Part shown: one piece after another, positions 21,393-32,530 of the stretch
Position numbering within the stretch: the stretch's first letter is position 1
How the letters are laid out: the number at the start of each line of letters is the position of its first letter
Source of the DNA: Gigaspora rosea
Lineage: Eukaryota; Glomeromycota; Glomeromycetes; Diversisporales; Gigasporaceae
Assembly: GCA_003550325.1 (NCBI GenBank)
Contig: QKWP01000030.1
Location: forward strand, 379,999 to 443,998
Reading direction: 5' to 3'
DNA length: 64,000 nt
The notes under the pieces: model-generated
The model's input: the letters and a program-made list of their open reading frames with translations, nothing else
Databases searched by the model: none
Told to the model about the DNA's origin: nothing
Position numbers and translations under genes: made by a program

Positions 21393-22489
21393 ATTTAAAC
21401 CGATATAGCCAACTTTATGATTACCTAGAATCAGACAAGTTACCAGACGAATTTACAGACTATGAAAAGAAACAACTAATTAACCAGGCTAGATATTTTG
21501 AAATTAGACATAACCTCTTATATAAGAAGAACCGAAAAGATCCAGAACACCCCTTTCGAGTTATTAAATGGACAGAAGTAGAACCGATCCTATACATGAT
21601 GCATAAACACCCTACTGCTGGACATTTGGGAACCGATGCTATGTACTATAAAATAGCTGAACGATATTATTGGGATCAAATGTATCGAGACGTCCAAGAA
21701 TATGTAAAGACTTGTGAAACATGCCAAAAGAGACTTAAAGGACGCAGAAAAGAACCTCTCCATCCTATCCAAATAGGACGTGCTTTTGAAAGGATTGGAA
21801 TTGACCTTGTCGGACCCTTACCTATAACTGCTCAAACCAATCGTTACATCATTGTTGCTACCGACTATCTAACAAGATGGCCAGAAGCCAAAGCTGTCCC
21901 TGATGCTGGAGCCAATACTCTCGCACAATTTATTTTTGAAGAAATTATCTGTAGACACGGAACTCCAAAGATTATACTTTCTGACCAAGGAAGAAACTTT
22001 ATTAGCGAAACTGTACGGATTCTATGTGAAAAGTTTCTCATCAAACATAAATTCTCTTCACCATACCACCCACAGACAAATGGAATGGTTGAAAGACTTA
22101 ATCGAACATTATGTGAATCTCTCGCGAAAGTAAAAGAAACAGATGATTGGGATTTACACATACCTGCTGTTCTCTTAGCTTATCGAACAAAGAGACATGC
22201 TACTACTGGATACACTCCATTCCAGTTAGTTTATGGTAGACAAGCCACGCTACCCATAGAAGCACTTATTCCTGTATATCCTAAAGTAATTAAGGATACA
22301 GAAATTAATATACATGATAGTATATTACAACGAGCTTACGAATTAATAGACAAATTGCCAACCATACAAGAAAAAGCCCGAGAAAATACTAGGAAATCAC
22401 AAGAAAAACAGAAAAAGTACTTCGATAAAAAGGTGAAAGAAGAACCTTTGAAATTGGAGAAAAAGTATAGATACAACGAAAAGAAATAG
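21389..22489 (+). CDS. Integrase part
   Basis: N-terminal HHCC zinc site (HKHPTAGHLG ... CETCQKR, about 21,600-21,740), then the catalytic core with GIDLVGPLP, ILSDQGRNF and HPQTNGMVERLNRTL, giving the D,D-35-E layout. It inserts the DNA copy into the genome. The C-terminal side is Lys-rich. Confidence 0.88.
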   Translation: MNLNRYSQLYDYLESDKLPDEFTDYEKKQLINQARYFEIRHNLLYKKNRKDPEHPFRVIKWTEVEPILYMMHKHPTAGHLGTDAMYYKIAERYYWDQMYRDVQEYVKTCETCQKRLKGRRKEPLHPIQIGRAFERIGIDLVGPLPITAQTNRYIIVATDYLTRWPEAKAVPDAGANTLAQFIFEEIICRHGTPKIILSDQGRNFISETVRILCEKFLIKHKFSSPYHPQTNGMVERLNRTLCESLAKVKETDDWDLHIPAVLLAYRTKRHATTGYTPFQLVYGRQATLPIEALIPVYPKVIKDTEINIHDSILQRAYELIDKLPTIQEKARENTRKSQEKQKKYFDKKVKEEPLKLEKKYRYNEKK

Positions 22490-22879
22490 AAATGTCTTGC
22501 TCTGTTAAATTTGAGGATAAAAGAATTGGCCCCTTTATAATTCAAGTGAAATTAAACAATGGTGCATATAAACTTCGAGATATAGAAGGAAAAACCTTAC
22601 AGAAATATTACAATAGTGATAGACTTGCTAAATATTACGAGAAAAAGACATGGGAACCTATAATTGTAATTGAAAATTAGAAATTTCTGGAAGAAATTTA
22701 TTGTGGAAGGGAGTGACATTTGTGTAAAACTTTGTGCACAAGCCCCATGAAAATCTTCATATTACACTAACATTTATATAATCCTACACTCCGATTGAAA
22801 TTTTCCTAAAAAATTATCAAAACCCCTAAAATGGAATCTATCACTCTACCCCCAATACTATACTCGCTCTTCGAAACTT

Positions 22880-23519
22880 TCTTTCTATTTGGAGACAAGA
22901 CCCTGCTGCCCAATACAATTTAGGAATTTTTAGTCAAAATGTAATCCTATGGGATGCCCAAAATCCAGAACAAGTAATTGATGTTACCCCAAAGGAAGAA
23001 ACAGAACCCCTTGTTGAACTTAATGAATTACTGCGACCATTTGATGAAGACATAGAAGCCCTCTTATCTGAAAAACCGATTGAGAAACATAAAGCGATGA
23101 CTCCATTGCTAAAAGACTTGACCCAGACTCTTAACCCTCAAAAGACCACCAGAACGAATCCTTTTCTTCGAGAAACTTGGACAACACAAGTTGATAAGAT
23201 CCTACAAGACCTATCTAAGTTTAAACAATCTCGCCGAGGACAAAGACAGGCTGTTAAAGCCCATTATTATTTGGGAACAATAATAGAGAAACAGACCGAA
23301 TATAGAGACCAAATTAGAGAACAAATTCGAAAGGTAAAAGGAGACCGGAAAGCTCAAGACATCTGGAAAGGAGCCCAGAGAATTAGAAAAATCTTCACAA
23401 TTTGTCCCAAGGACTTAATGTACCAAACCAATTACCTTTCTGTGACCCAAGTGACTAAACTGAAAGATGAAGTTTACGCCGCTCTATTGGAAGAATTAGA
23501 GAAGGAATTTACGGAGTAA
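22880..23519 (+). other. Unrecognised 3' coding part of the LTR element
   Basis: Open, charged coding text follows the integrase and precedes the polypurine tract, for example LRPFDEDIEALLSEKP and FKQSRRGQRQAVKAHYYLG. It does not resemble an envelope protein: no signal peptide or membrane segment is evident. No family was recognised. Confidence 0.5.
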
Positions 23520-23526
23520 ATTTTCT

Positions 23527-23540
23527 TAAGGGGACGGAAA
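23527..23540 (+). other. Polypurine tract
   Basis: AAGGGGACGGAAA lies directly before the 3' LTR, the expected plus-strand priming site. Confidence 0.75.
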
Positions 23541-24186
23541 TGTTATAGAACGATAGTTTATTATATTACCTTATTATTTTATTATTTTATTTTTATTATT
23601 ATATTTTATTATTATATTGTATTATATTATTATCTTGAGAAGTTAGAATAGTTGATACTGCTTATAACGCTTATAACGATTATCACGCTTATAACGCTTA
23701 TAACGATTATCACGCTTATAACGCTTATGACGCTTATAACGCTTATGACGCTTATAACGCTTATGTTGCTCTTGTAGATTATAGTGTTTATCATTGTAAA
23801 TTAACGCTTATAACGCTTATTCTAAAATGTATTTAAAGACACAGAATTTCCCTTAGTCAAACTAGACCAAGACACCCCACTTCTCTTATACTTAATATAC
23901 ATCTTGTACTGGGATTTCTTAGGAACAGAAACCTAAGGATAGCCCTATCTTAGATTATTAATAAAGAAACTATTTATCTTAATAACACCAAGTTTATTAT
24001 CAAGTAATAGTAAAATCGATAATTCCTCATTGAATACTCTCACGAACTGCCCTTAGAGAAGAGTATAATTTCTTATAGACTAAGGAATTATACCTACCTC
24101 TTGGACACCGCTATAAACCGATAAAGGATCCCTGTAGCCGTGTCGTTGTTATAGTAAGGAGTAAAAGAAGGCTCCCTACTGTAACA
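23541..24186 (+). repeat. 3' LTR
   Basis: Begins TGTTATAGAACGATAG and ends CTGTAACA; 646 bases against 655 in the 5' LTR, with the same internal minisatellite. Confidence 0.9.
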
Positions 24187-24189
24187 CTG

Positions 24190-24572
24190 TATAACAAAAA
24201 TTCATTAGATTTTTCAAAATTTGACAGATATTTATATAATAAATACTAATCAAAATCAGCTCAAATTTTTATTGTGAATAATATATTTATTCAATATAAT
24301 ATATTAAAATTTTAGCCAATTAGGATCAATAGTTCTCAAGAATTATTATCATTTGTAAATGATAATTAATTTTTTAAAAAATTAACTATTACTTACTAGT
24401 GAATTCTCAAGAATCATTGATCAAAATTGGCTAAAATTTTAACATGTTATAGTTGATTAAATAAATTATCTGTAGCAAAAATTTGAGCTAATTTGAATTA
24501 TTAGTTATTGAGAAATATTTGCAAAAGTTTGAAAAAATATGTCAAATTTTATAAAATTTTAGTAATCAAAAG
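24190..24572. repeat. Foldback element next to the LTR element
   Basis: Arms TTTTAGCCAATTAGGATCAA (24312) and TTGATCAAAATTGGCTAAAA (about 24418) pair around a loop near 24380, with further outer pairing of AAATTTGACA(G/T)AT blocks. The outer left arm may continue to the left of the LTR element at about 14800-14884, which would mean the LTR element inserted into this foldback; that extension is uncertain. Confidence 0.6.
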
Positions 24573-24670
24573 TAATTATAATTGTTATATATCAATAACT
24601 ATTATATATTGTTATTGATATATATTGATATATAGCTGTTAATTGATATATATTAATAATATTTAATTGA

Positions 24671-24896
24671 TATATGGGGTCTTTGCTAGTAAAACTACAG
24701 TTAGAGACTATTTAGATTTTGATAATAATATTAATTCAATTTGAATAAACTTTTTTTTATTTTATAAAACTTAAATAGCTTTATAAAATAAAAAAGTTTA
24801 TTCAAATTAGATTAATAGATAGCTAGCAATTTCAAATTTATTGTCAAAATCTAAATAGTCTCTAACTGTGGTTTTCCTAGCAAAGACTCCATATAT
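24671..24896. mobile_element. Foldback MITE, 226 bp
   Basis: ATATGGGGTCTTTGCTAGT on the left pairs with CTAGCAAAGACTCCATAT on the right; inner arms ACAGTTAGAGACTATTTAGA and TCTAAATAGTCTCTAACTGT are exact complements. No coding capacity. Confidence 0.8.
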
Positions 24897-24908
24897 TGAT
24901 TAACTACT

Positions 24909-25632
24909 ATATATTAAGGGTAGGGTGAACATAGATCATTTTTCATATAATCTACATGGTATATTAGAATTTTATATAGTAAATTAAAAAATGCTTCTGA
25001 TAAATTTTTTTAAAATCTTGACCAATTTGTATAAAATTTAGTTTTAAATAGTTTGTTTACAATAATAAAGTTGCGCAAGATCTATTGCTTTAAAAAAAAA
25101 TCAACTTTATATATAATTAAATTTTTGTAGGATACTATATAGTGTGTTACACATTAAAATAGCCCTTTTTTACATATAATTTATTTTGAGATAATTGAGT
25201 TTAATCGTTTGTTTTGATTTTCAGACTAATCAGAGATTAATTAAATTTCACGATTTTGATTGGTCAAATTTAGCAGGTGACTATCAGATAATCTCATGAT
25301 GTGTTGGCCTTATACGGCCTCATGTGATTTTTCTTTTACAATTATCTTGATTTTTTATTATGCAAATCGACTTTTATTTATAATTGAAAAATATCGAACA
25401 TGTCAAAATTTATATAAATCTAATGAAAACTCAATTTTCAAAAAATTGCAAAAAAGAGCTGTTTTAATGTGTAATACCCCATATGATTTTGTAGATTGTA
25501 CAAAGAATTGATTGGTCAGATCATATGATATTTACATGTAAATTATATGATATTATATAAATTAGTTACACAAAGTTGATCTACAATCAATTTTTTATGC
25601 AATTGGAAATTTATACACTCTATCCTTAATAT
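24909..25632. mobile_element. Long foldback element, about 720 bp
   Basis: Ends TATTAAGGGTAGGGTG and CACTCTATCCTTAATA pair. Inner blocks TGTTACACATTAAAATAGC (25143) and GCTGTTTTAATGTGTAATA (about 25459) pair. A related end, AAGTGTAGAGTGTATATCGA, occurs alone near 56369. The open frame at 25296-25511 is not supported as a gene. Confidence 0.6.
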
Positions 25633-26541
25633 ATATCTATTAAAAAATTTTGCTAATAGTGGCATTAGTAAAATATCACAGAAGGGCTTGCTTTATTATG
25701 AGCAAATATGAAAAGCACTTGAAGTTTATAAAATATTAGAAATTGAATTATATAATACATTGTGCTATATTAAAAAATATAAAGAACTATATATAAAGTT
25801 TAAAAAATTATTAATAAATAAGCACAAACTTAATATGTAAATTGTAAATATAAAATATGAATATTCTTTAAAAGTATAATAAATACTAAAAAGTTTTTGA
25901 AAACAATAAAGTTTTAAATTATACTCTTTTGAGAACATAACTTTAGAATTGAAGTTTAAACACTGGTTACAGTAATTTAATTCTATATATAGTGATGCAC
26001 TTTGAATGTTTGCCAATTTTTATAGTAAATTTAATTGTGTGATAAAGTCTACCCTTAAACATAATTTTCTCAAAAATGAAATCTTCTCAGCATCAGCAGA
26101 AAAATTTTATTCTCATGCAATATCTGACAAAATTCTTTGAGATCATTTATTTGGAGTTAGAGTTCATATTTAAGTTAATATACATGTGATTTGGCTAATA
26201 TTGGCTTATCATTAATCTTCCCCAGGTATGGCAACAGAATTTTACTTATGTAATATTCAGCAAAATTCTTTAAGTTTAATTAAAGTTCACATTCATCATT
26301 CACTTTGGTATTTATTGAATGAATAAATAATTATAGTTAATTATACATACATTCTTTTGAAAACTATTATTAAAGTAAAAAGAATTAAACTTTATACTCA
26401 CCCTGGTAGTCTGTTACAGATCTTTTTTTTTGTAGATTAAAGAAGTCAGCAGATCAAATAACTAATCAGGGATATGCAGAAATAAACTAGTCAGCCAAAT
26501 TGGGTTTTAAATTTTTTTTCATAGCTACACTTACAGTAATC
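25633..26541. other. Noncoding AT-rich DNA with a direct repeat
   Basis: No gene supported. Two diverged direct copies of a block containing GCAATATCTGACAAAATTCTTTGAG and GTAATATTCAGCAAAATTCTT-type text lie near 26115 and 26250, each followed by TTAGAGTTCA/TTAAAGTTCA-like words. Confidence 0.4.
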
Positions 26542-26549
26542 ATGTGTGA

Positions 26550-27097
26550 TAGTGTTCCACATGATTCAGACTAGGTGGGTATTTTTAAAGATCCATACCC
26601 AGTCTGAACACTAACTCAGATTTAAATTTAGGGTTCGAACTTGTATCACTTAGATCTGGGTCTGACCCAGAATCATAAAATTTAAAAAATTTATAAATAC
26701 AAAGTTGTTAAATAACTAAGACCAAGTGCTCTCACTAAACAAAAAAAAAATAAAAATTGGTTTGTTGTTTTTGAATAATTTCTTGCCTGATTTATTTATA
26801 ATTTTGCCATAATAGATTCAAAACAACACAGTAATTCAGGGTCCAGTGATTAATGTAAATATTACAAATATGTGAGCACAGATATATATATCACTAGCTA
26901 AATACAGAAAATATGATATTTCATCTATAAAAAAAAATTCTAAATTAGCCAATCATCATTAAGTATTATTATAATAAACTGGACCGGGCAGATCTTCTTG
27001 TGGGTCGAATCGAATCTAAAAAATCAAGGGTCTGAACTCGGTCTGTCAACAAACCAGACCGGACCTGGACCGGACCTGGATCTTTTGTGGAATACTA
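26550..27097. mobile_element. hAT-type MITE, 548 bp
   Basis: The 8-base direct duplication ATGTGTGA flanks the element exactly (26542-26549, 27098-27105). Ends are TAGTGTTCCACA on the left and the complement TAGTATTCCACA on the right. Eight-base duplications and TAGTG-type ends are typical of hAT. Internally there are GACCGGACCTGGACCGGACC repeats near the right end and AT-rich filler. No transposase. Confidence 0.75.
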
Positions 27098-27435
27098 ATG
27101 TGTGAGTAATTTCTGAGTCATTACAATTAACTAACATATATAAAAAAATCCTGTACACTTGCAACTTATTAGAAAAGCCTACTCAATATATTAATTATAA
27201 ATGATTATCCTAATGCACAACATATATATAAAAAACTTGTTATCATAGAATCTTTACTTGTTATATAAATTATGATTACAAATATTAACATCTTATTTTA
27301 AAATAAAATTCATAAAAAAAAATAGAATACAGGACATAGTTTTAGAGGATATGCACATATATGTATAAATATTATGTAAGTGCATCACAGAGCAAAAACA
27401 CTGCCCTATTACCAATATAATAATCAACTCTATTA

Positions 27436-27595
27436 GGGTAGTGACAGATATTACGTAATATTTTAGGGGGGAGGGGGTCTCTAAAATCTTACGTTAAATA
27501 TAGAATTTCATATTAGCCAATCAAATTTCTCTTATATAGAGGGAGGGGAGTAGGGGGTATAGTAAAATTATATTACGTAATATATGTCACCACCC
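27436..27595. mobile_element. PIF/Harbinger-like MITE, 160 bp
   Basis: Flanked by TTA on both sides (27433-27435, 27596-27598). Ends GGGTAGTGACAGATATTACG and the complement GGGTGGTGACATATATTACG pair over 28 bases. Three-base TTA duplication and GGG-type ends suggest a Tourist-like (PIF/Harbinger) MITE. Confidence 0.75.
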
Positions 27596-27598
27596 TTA

Positions 27599-28403
27599 TT
27601 ATAAAAAGGATTATTTGGCATTATTATCCCCAACTCTGTCTTATTATAAGGAATTTCAAGATTTGATTAAAAAATTGATTTTTCTATTACATAATATTTG
27701 ATAAAAGAATTGTATACAAAATGTTTAATAATCAGGATTTTGGTATCATGCAAGTTATATAAAATAAAAAACCTGTAAAATCAAGTTAACTTTTAAAATC
27801 CAGATATTAAAAAATTAAATCTATAAAATGAAAACCTGCATTACAAAAAGCTATTCCTAATAGATCTATAGCGTTGAATTTAATAGAGCCAAATACAAAA
27901 AAATTAGAGTTCCTAATAAAGACCTAAAAAAGAATCTCAATTCCAACTTTTTTCTATATATTTCACATAGTAGCATATTATTTTAGACTCTTTTTTTTAG
28001 AATTTATTATCAAGATTGTTATCCCTTAAACTGTTCATTTTAGCAAACAAATTTGTCTACTAAAATAATTGGACAAAGTATAATATTAAAAAAATTTTTT
28101 ATAAAGATCTTTATTCTAACCAATAATAATGACTTCTAAAGGCCTGAACTATACATTATACTCAATTGCTACATTGTAGCAATTTTGAAATAATTCAAAG
28201 TATGCTATTTTATCTGAACTTTTGAGTCATATTATCTTTCCATATTGCTCAAAAATTAGCTCTATGAAGTTGGTCATAAAGAATCTTTGACCAACTTTAA
28301 TATTATATTATAAAAGGTAACTCTATATAATTATCATGAAGATTTTTTATAATTGTTACATAATAGTATCTTTTTTACTATTATATTTGATTGTAAAGAC
28401 TAT
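27599..28403. other. Noncoding AT-rich DNA
   Basis: No gene supported. A small perfect hairpin, AATTGCTACATTGTAGCAATT, lies near 28166. Confidence 0.45.
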
Positions 28404-28417
28404 ATAATTATACTAGC
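28404..28417. repeat. Target-site duplication, SINE-like copy B (head side)
   Basis: ATAATTATACTAGC, identical to 30304-30317. Confidence 0.8.
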
Positions 28418-29103
28418 AGGTGTGGTGACTTAGGAAATTGGTAAGTTGTTACCCCTAAGTGGCAGGTCTAGGGTTCAAATTCCACTGGTAACGCTTTGGA
28501 AAAATAAACCTGTGTTACGGTAACTGTTTCTTGTTGATTGGTTGGGTATATCACCTGTAGTTCTTGGTTACCATCTCGAATGAGAGCTTTCGGGCAAAGT
28601 TATGTCTGGTGACACAGACAAATCCAAGGAACTAGGAAAATGGAAACCCATTTGGAAAGTCCCGAGTAAGAAGGTAGCAACGATCTTTGACGGTGCTACT
28701 AGAATCAGAATATCGGAAACTGGAGCTGAGAACTGAACGATAAGACCTTTGAAGGAGAGGATCCACCAACCTGGCCGCTGGAGTTGTACCAGAGAAAAAG
28801 GATCTATGTTCCAGAATTAGGTACTAGGGGAAGGAAAACCATAGTAGCACCTAATGCTGAGTAGATCAACCCTTCTGGGCCAACTAGATTGGAAGTTTGG
28901 GGTATCCGGTAATGGACTGGTAGGAAAGTACAGTCAGACCTCTCTATAATCACAAGTTGGTCACGCCCTATTTTGGTGATTGTATAGAGGTGTGACTATA
29001 AATAAAATATGTTGTTATAGTCACATGACTAAAGGCCAATAAGTAATATATTTGCGAATATTTGAAATACTATTAAAAAATTTAAAATGTTTGATAGTGA
29101 AAA

Positions 29104-29396
29104 CTTTTGATCCAGTGGCCCAATTTGGATAAAATAACAAGTATTTGACTCAATGAGACAATTCTAAAGGGTCTAAAATCATCCAAATTCAGCTACAAAA
29201 TGCTAAGATCATTAAGGATTTTTTATTTAGATGCTAAATTTAATCAATTCTTAAATATGTGAAGTGATACAAATCCTTAACAATCACAGGAGCCTGTGAT
29301 TGGATTTTAGTAATCTTAGGCTTATTAGAATTGTCTCATCGAGACGAACATTTTGGTAGTTGTTTCATCCAAATCGGACCACTGCATTAAAGTTAT
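29104..29396. repeat. Foldback with shared core inside the pogo-like element
   Basis: GATCCAGTGGCCCAATTTGG (29110) pairs with CCAAATCGGACCACTGCAT (29369). Inner arms GACAATTCTAA and TTAGAATTGTC also pair. It carries both parts of the shared core, TTTCATCCAAATCGGACC. Confidence 0.65.
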
Positions 29397-29479
29397 TTGT
29401 TGTCAAACCTTTAAGAATTTTTTAATAGAATATTTTAAATAAACATGAATATAAATATTGGCCAATCAGAAGTTATAAT

Positions 29480-29638
29480 AGGACCCCGAAATATACATAG
29501 ATAGGTCAGGTATGAGTTTGCTTATTTTTGAGGTTTTTTAAGCTAATCTTTTCTATTTATAGTAATTTTTTGCTTATTTTTGAAGTTTTTTATAACCCTA
29601 TAATTAACCTGACCTATCTATGTATATTTCTGGGTCCT
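29480..29638. mobile_element. MITE with 8-base duplication, nested
   Basis: GTTATAAT occurs exactly on both sides (29472-29479, 29639-29646). Ends AGGACCCCGAAATATACATA and AGGACCCAGAAATATACATA (complement) pair over more than 30 bases. An 8-base duplication suggests hAT. Fragments with the same start, ACCCCGAAATATATA and GGACCCCGAAGAATATA, lie near 61330 and 63045. Confidence 0.8.
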
Positions 29639-30303
29639 GTTATAATCTATATTTAGTCAAAATTTGTGATTATAACGAGGGTTTTTTATTAATAAAATTG
29701 ATGAAAGATCAAAATTTTTTTGTGATAGTGATTATAGGTAATTTGTGACTATAATGAGTTTTTACTATGTTTTAAGTCTGTCGCACAATATTGGGTGCTT
29801 ATATAGAGGTGTGACTATATAGGGTGTGACTATAGAGAGGTCAGACTGTAATGGTGGGTACTGGGGTCAGTATGAACCTTAAAAGGCAGAAGTAGGTAAC
29901 GCAAGTTACCAAAGCAGATAATACCTGTGTGGAACAGGGACTGCTCTACCAAGTGTACCACGAGGATAAATTAGTCCTAAGGGGATGTAGTTAGCATCTG
30001 GAACTGTCTTCGACTAACTAATGTATCAGAGGACTGTGCCGGTGATACAAGTAGAATTGACATGCGAAGCTTGGACCAGAGAGTTTAAATAGGCAATCCC
30101 CTAGTTGGGTTGTAGGTATGGCAGCTAGTGTAGAACCTTCGTGCAGACTACTTCAATTAGACAACCAAAAGTTGTACATGTAGCTAGTTGTACCCTCATT
30201 CAATGTAACTCAATTGTGGGTGCCCAAAGAGGCACCTTGATTCACAGGCTTGATTAAATAAACTCTCACCCAGTGCGGGAACTTTGACATAAAAAAAATA
30301 ATA

Positions 30304-30317
30304 ATAATTATACTAGC
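30304..30317. repeat. Target-site duplication, SINE-like copy B (tail side)
   Basis: ATAATTATACTAGC, identical to 28404-28417. Confidence 0.8.
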
Positions 30318-30599
30318 TGTGTGATATGCATACTATGCAGAACTAATATAATTATGTATAAAATTTTTAGGTTAGGAATAGAAATTTTGAAAGTAATTTT
30401 TTAAGAGTGATTAAAAGTTTTGACCAAATCAAAATTTATAAAAATTTTTTGCATATATTTAATTATATGATATAAAGTAGTAAAATTTCAAAAACTAGTA
30501 TAATAGATAGCTCATTTGCACTACCTATTTTATTTAGCATTTTTAATTATATTAACTACTGCAAAAAATTCTTGATTAAGGCTACATTAGCTAATATTA

Positions 30600-32530
30600 T
30601 AATTATAATATGAATACTGTAAAAGATTCTGTTGCAAATATAGTATATACAATGTTAAGATTTTATTATAATTGATATGATCTAATTATTAGTTACTGTA
30701 TCAAATTCTGTTATAGGACTCATTTGCTATTCTGAGCACTACAGCATATAAGGCTATACAAAGTTAATTTTTCATTTTGGATAACTTGCCTACTCAATTA
30801 TTCCAAAAAATTTTTTTAAATTCCTATTGTGCTAATTATTACATTTTGTTATTTTATTTTTTTTCTGGTGTTACTTGATAATAACCTTAATTTTCCAAAT
30901 TTACTCAATAGGTCTAAAAAAAATTTTTTCTAATTTTATATTATACAAACTAAATACCTGTATTACTGCGAAATAATGATTATGGGCGTTATTTTGAAAA
31001 TTGCAACCCCTAAAAATAGCATATCTGGTTTCGAAATAACGCCCATGCACATCCCGAAATAGCACGCACCATATATAGAATACTATATAATTGAATGCAT
31101 AACAAAAGTGCTCAACGAATGCTTCATATTTATTCTTTTTAGCTTTAATTGCTTCAAGAATAACTATCATTAAATGTTCAATTAGCTTTACCCTTACCTA
31201 GCAGGATAATAAATTTGTTACAGCAATTCTTTTTGATTTTAATACTGGAATATAATTGTGATAATAAACGAATGTTTTATGCACATCCTTTTTAAATTAG
31301 AACTATAATAGCCTTAGAGTGCTGCCAAAGAAAAATAAGGTCATAAATTTACAGGCGATACTTTATAAATGCGCAGATTTTTTAAAATAAATTATTCGCT
31401 TTTTACTATTGCTACATAGAAGTTCAACAATAGGTTAATTGTTTCTCTATATATATATATTAAGGTTTCGCCGGTACAGGATAAAAAATTAGGTTACCTC
31501 AAAATAACGCACATGCGCACACTCAAAATAGCGCACAGGTGATCAAAACACCGCACAGGTGCGTGTTATTTCGCAGTAATACGGTAAGTAAATTTGCATG
31601 ATTTTAAATATAAACATGAATTAATTTAGACCATGCTAAGTTAATTTTTTTAAAAGAAAATCTAACCTGCCAACCAGAATTTTGAAACAACATGTTATGC
31701 AAAATAAAAATTAACTTTGCATAGCCTAATTAAGACGAATTCAGCTCACATTAGAATAATTATAATTTCTACCATAAGAAATTAGTTACAAAACTTACTC
31801 ATTATTTCCAAAGACAATAAAAATGTTTATATTAAATTAGTTGTATTTAAATTATTGTAATTTTAATAATAAAATACTGTAAAAATTCTATTATAAAATT
31901 TATATTCTGCAACTAAAGTGTGTAGTTGAATTGGTTTATATTGTGATTTCTATTACAATTACTACTATGGGTTTGTGAAAATTCTGAAATTGAACTTGTT
32001 ATTCCAGTGCAACAGTATGTAGCTAAAGTACAAATATGGTTGTAATAAGAATATTGTAAATTTAATATTACTATAAATTACTATAAAAAACTATATTATA
32101 GAACTGTAGTATATAGTTAAATTTGGTTGGTATAAACTAAAATCATTTTGATTTTTACTATTAGTTACTGTAAAAAATTTTATACAAAGATTATCTAAAC
32201 ATATAATATATTCTAATTAAGGAGAAACATTAAAGTCAGATGCATTAAAATTACTTTTTTGATAAGCTAGAGTTACTTTTTTGATAAGTTAAGGGTTAAT
32301 AGATTATATAGATATCAATAATATAATTTTATAGCATGTAGATCAATATATTAATTGCTCTAAATAAGGTTGCATTGGAATTACTATGATTTTTATGATA
32401 AGTAATTGTGTTGTAAAATTTACTTGCCATTCTAGTAACTACAATATATGGTAAGATTGAGTTAGTTTTATTAGTATTATTGTAATTAGTGATAAAAAAA
32501 TATTTTTTTGATTTTCTGCTATACAAAATT
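30600..32530. repeat. Degraded satellite-like region, part 1
   Basis: Very diverged units of roughly 100-150 bases recur, each with words like CTATTCTAGTAACTA, AGTATGTGGTTAA, TTGGTTTATATT and TTACTGTAAAAAATTCT. It is interrupted by the MITE at 30955-31586. The same text returns at 37690-38000. No gene is supported. Confidence 0.45.
30955..31586. mobile_element. MITE with subterminal repeats, TACYGTATT family (copy 1)
   Basis: Left end TACCTGTATTACTGCGAAAT pairs with the complement of the right end, TACCGTATTACTGCGAAAT. Each end carries several subterminal words such as CGAAATAACGCCCATG and AAATAGCGCACAGG. A second copy is at 59766-60146. The TA at the ends suggests a Tc1/mariner-type origin. 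The open frame at 30901-31170 is made of these repeats. Confidence 0.7.

Larger units (their letters stand above)
14885..24186 (+). mobile_element. Ty3/gypsy LTR retrotransposon, nearly whole, young
   Basis: The element spans two LTRs in direct orientation, with CTGT on both outer sides (14881-14884, 24187-24190) as a likely 4-5 base target duplication. Order of parts: 5' LTR, primer-binding site, leader with a triplicated module, a long gag-protease part, reverse transcriptase with RNase H, integrase, an unrecognised 3' coding part, polypurine tract, 3' LTR. The RT-before-integrase order and motif style place it in Ty3/gypsy (Metaviridae-like). The LTRs differ by roughly ten substitutions and a few small indels by eye, so insertion is recent. 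It looks largely whole; one or two breaks in the 3' half are possible. Confidence 0.9.
28931..29848. mobile_element. Pogo/Tigger-like non-autonomous element inside SINE-like copy B
   Basis: TA flanks both sides. Left end CAGTCAGACCTCTCTATAAT and the complement of the right end CAGTCTGACCTCTCTATAGT match at most positions; ends of the form CAGT..ACCTC..TATA are typical of Tigger/pogo. A second, inner copy of the ACACCTCTATA word lies next to each end. No transposase is present. The element itself contains a foldback (29104-29396) and a MITE (29480-29638). Confidence 0.75.
28418..30303 (+). mobile_element. tRNA-headed SINE-like element, copy B, interrupted
   Basis: Plus-strand copy of the family at 12270-13284. 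The head has TGACTTAGGAAATTGG (box-A-like) and GGTTCAAATTCC (box B) at about 28426-28485; the 3' end is AAAAAAATAATAATA. The 14-base duplication ATAATTATACTAGC flanks it exactly. Without the inserted pogo-like element (28931-29848) the copy is about 970 bases, matching copy A. Shared blocks include CTGTGTCACAAGACA-type text, GGTTACCATCTCGA and GCCTATTTAAACTCTCT in both copies. Confidence 0.8.

Noticed and set aside
22880-23519. Envelope gene of a retrovirus-like element
   Set aside because: No signal peptide, membrane segment or cleavage site is evident; the text is charged and soluble-looking.
28426-28490. tRNA gene
   Set aside because: It has box-A and box-B words but no complete cloverleaf by eye, and it is the head of a retroposon with flanking duplications.
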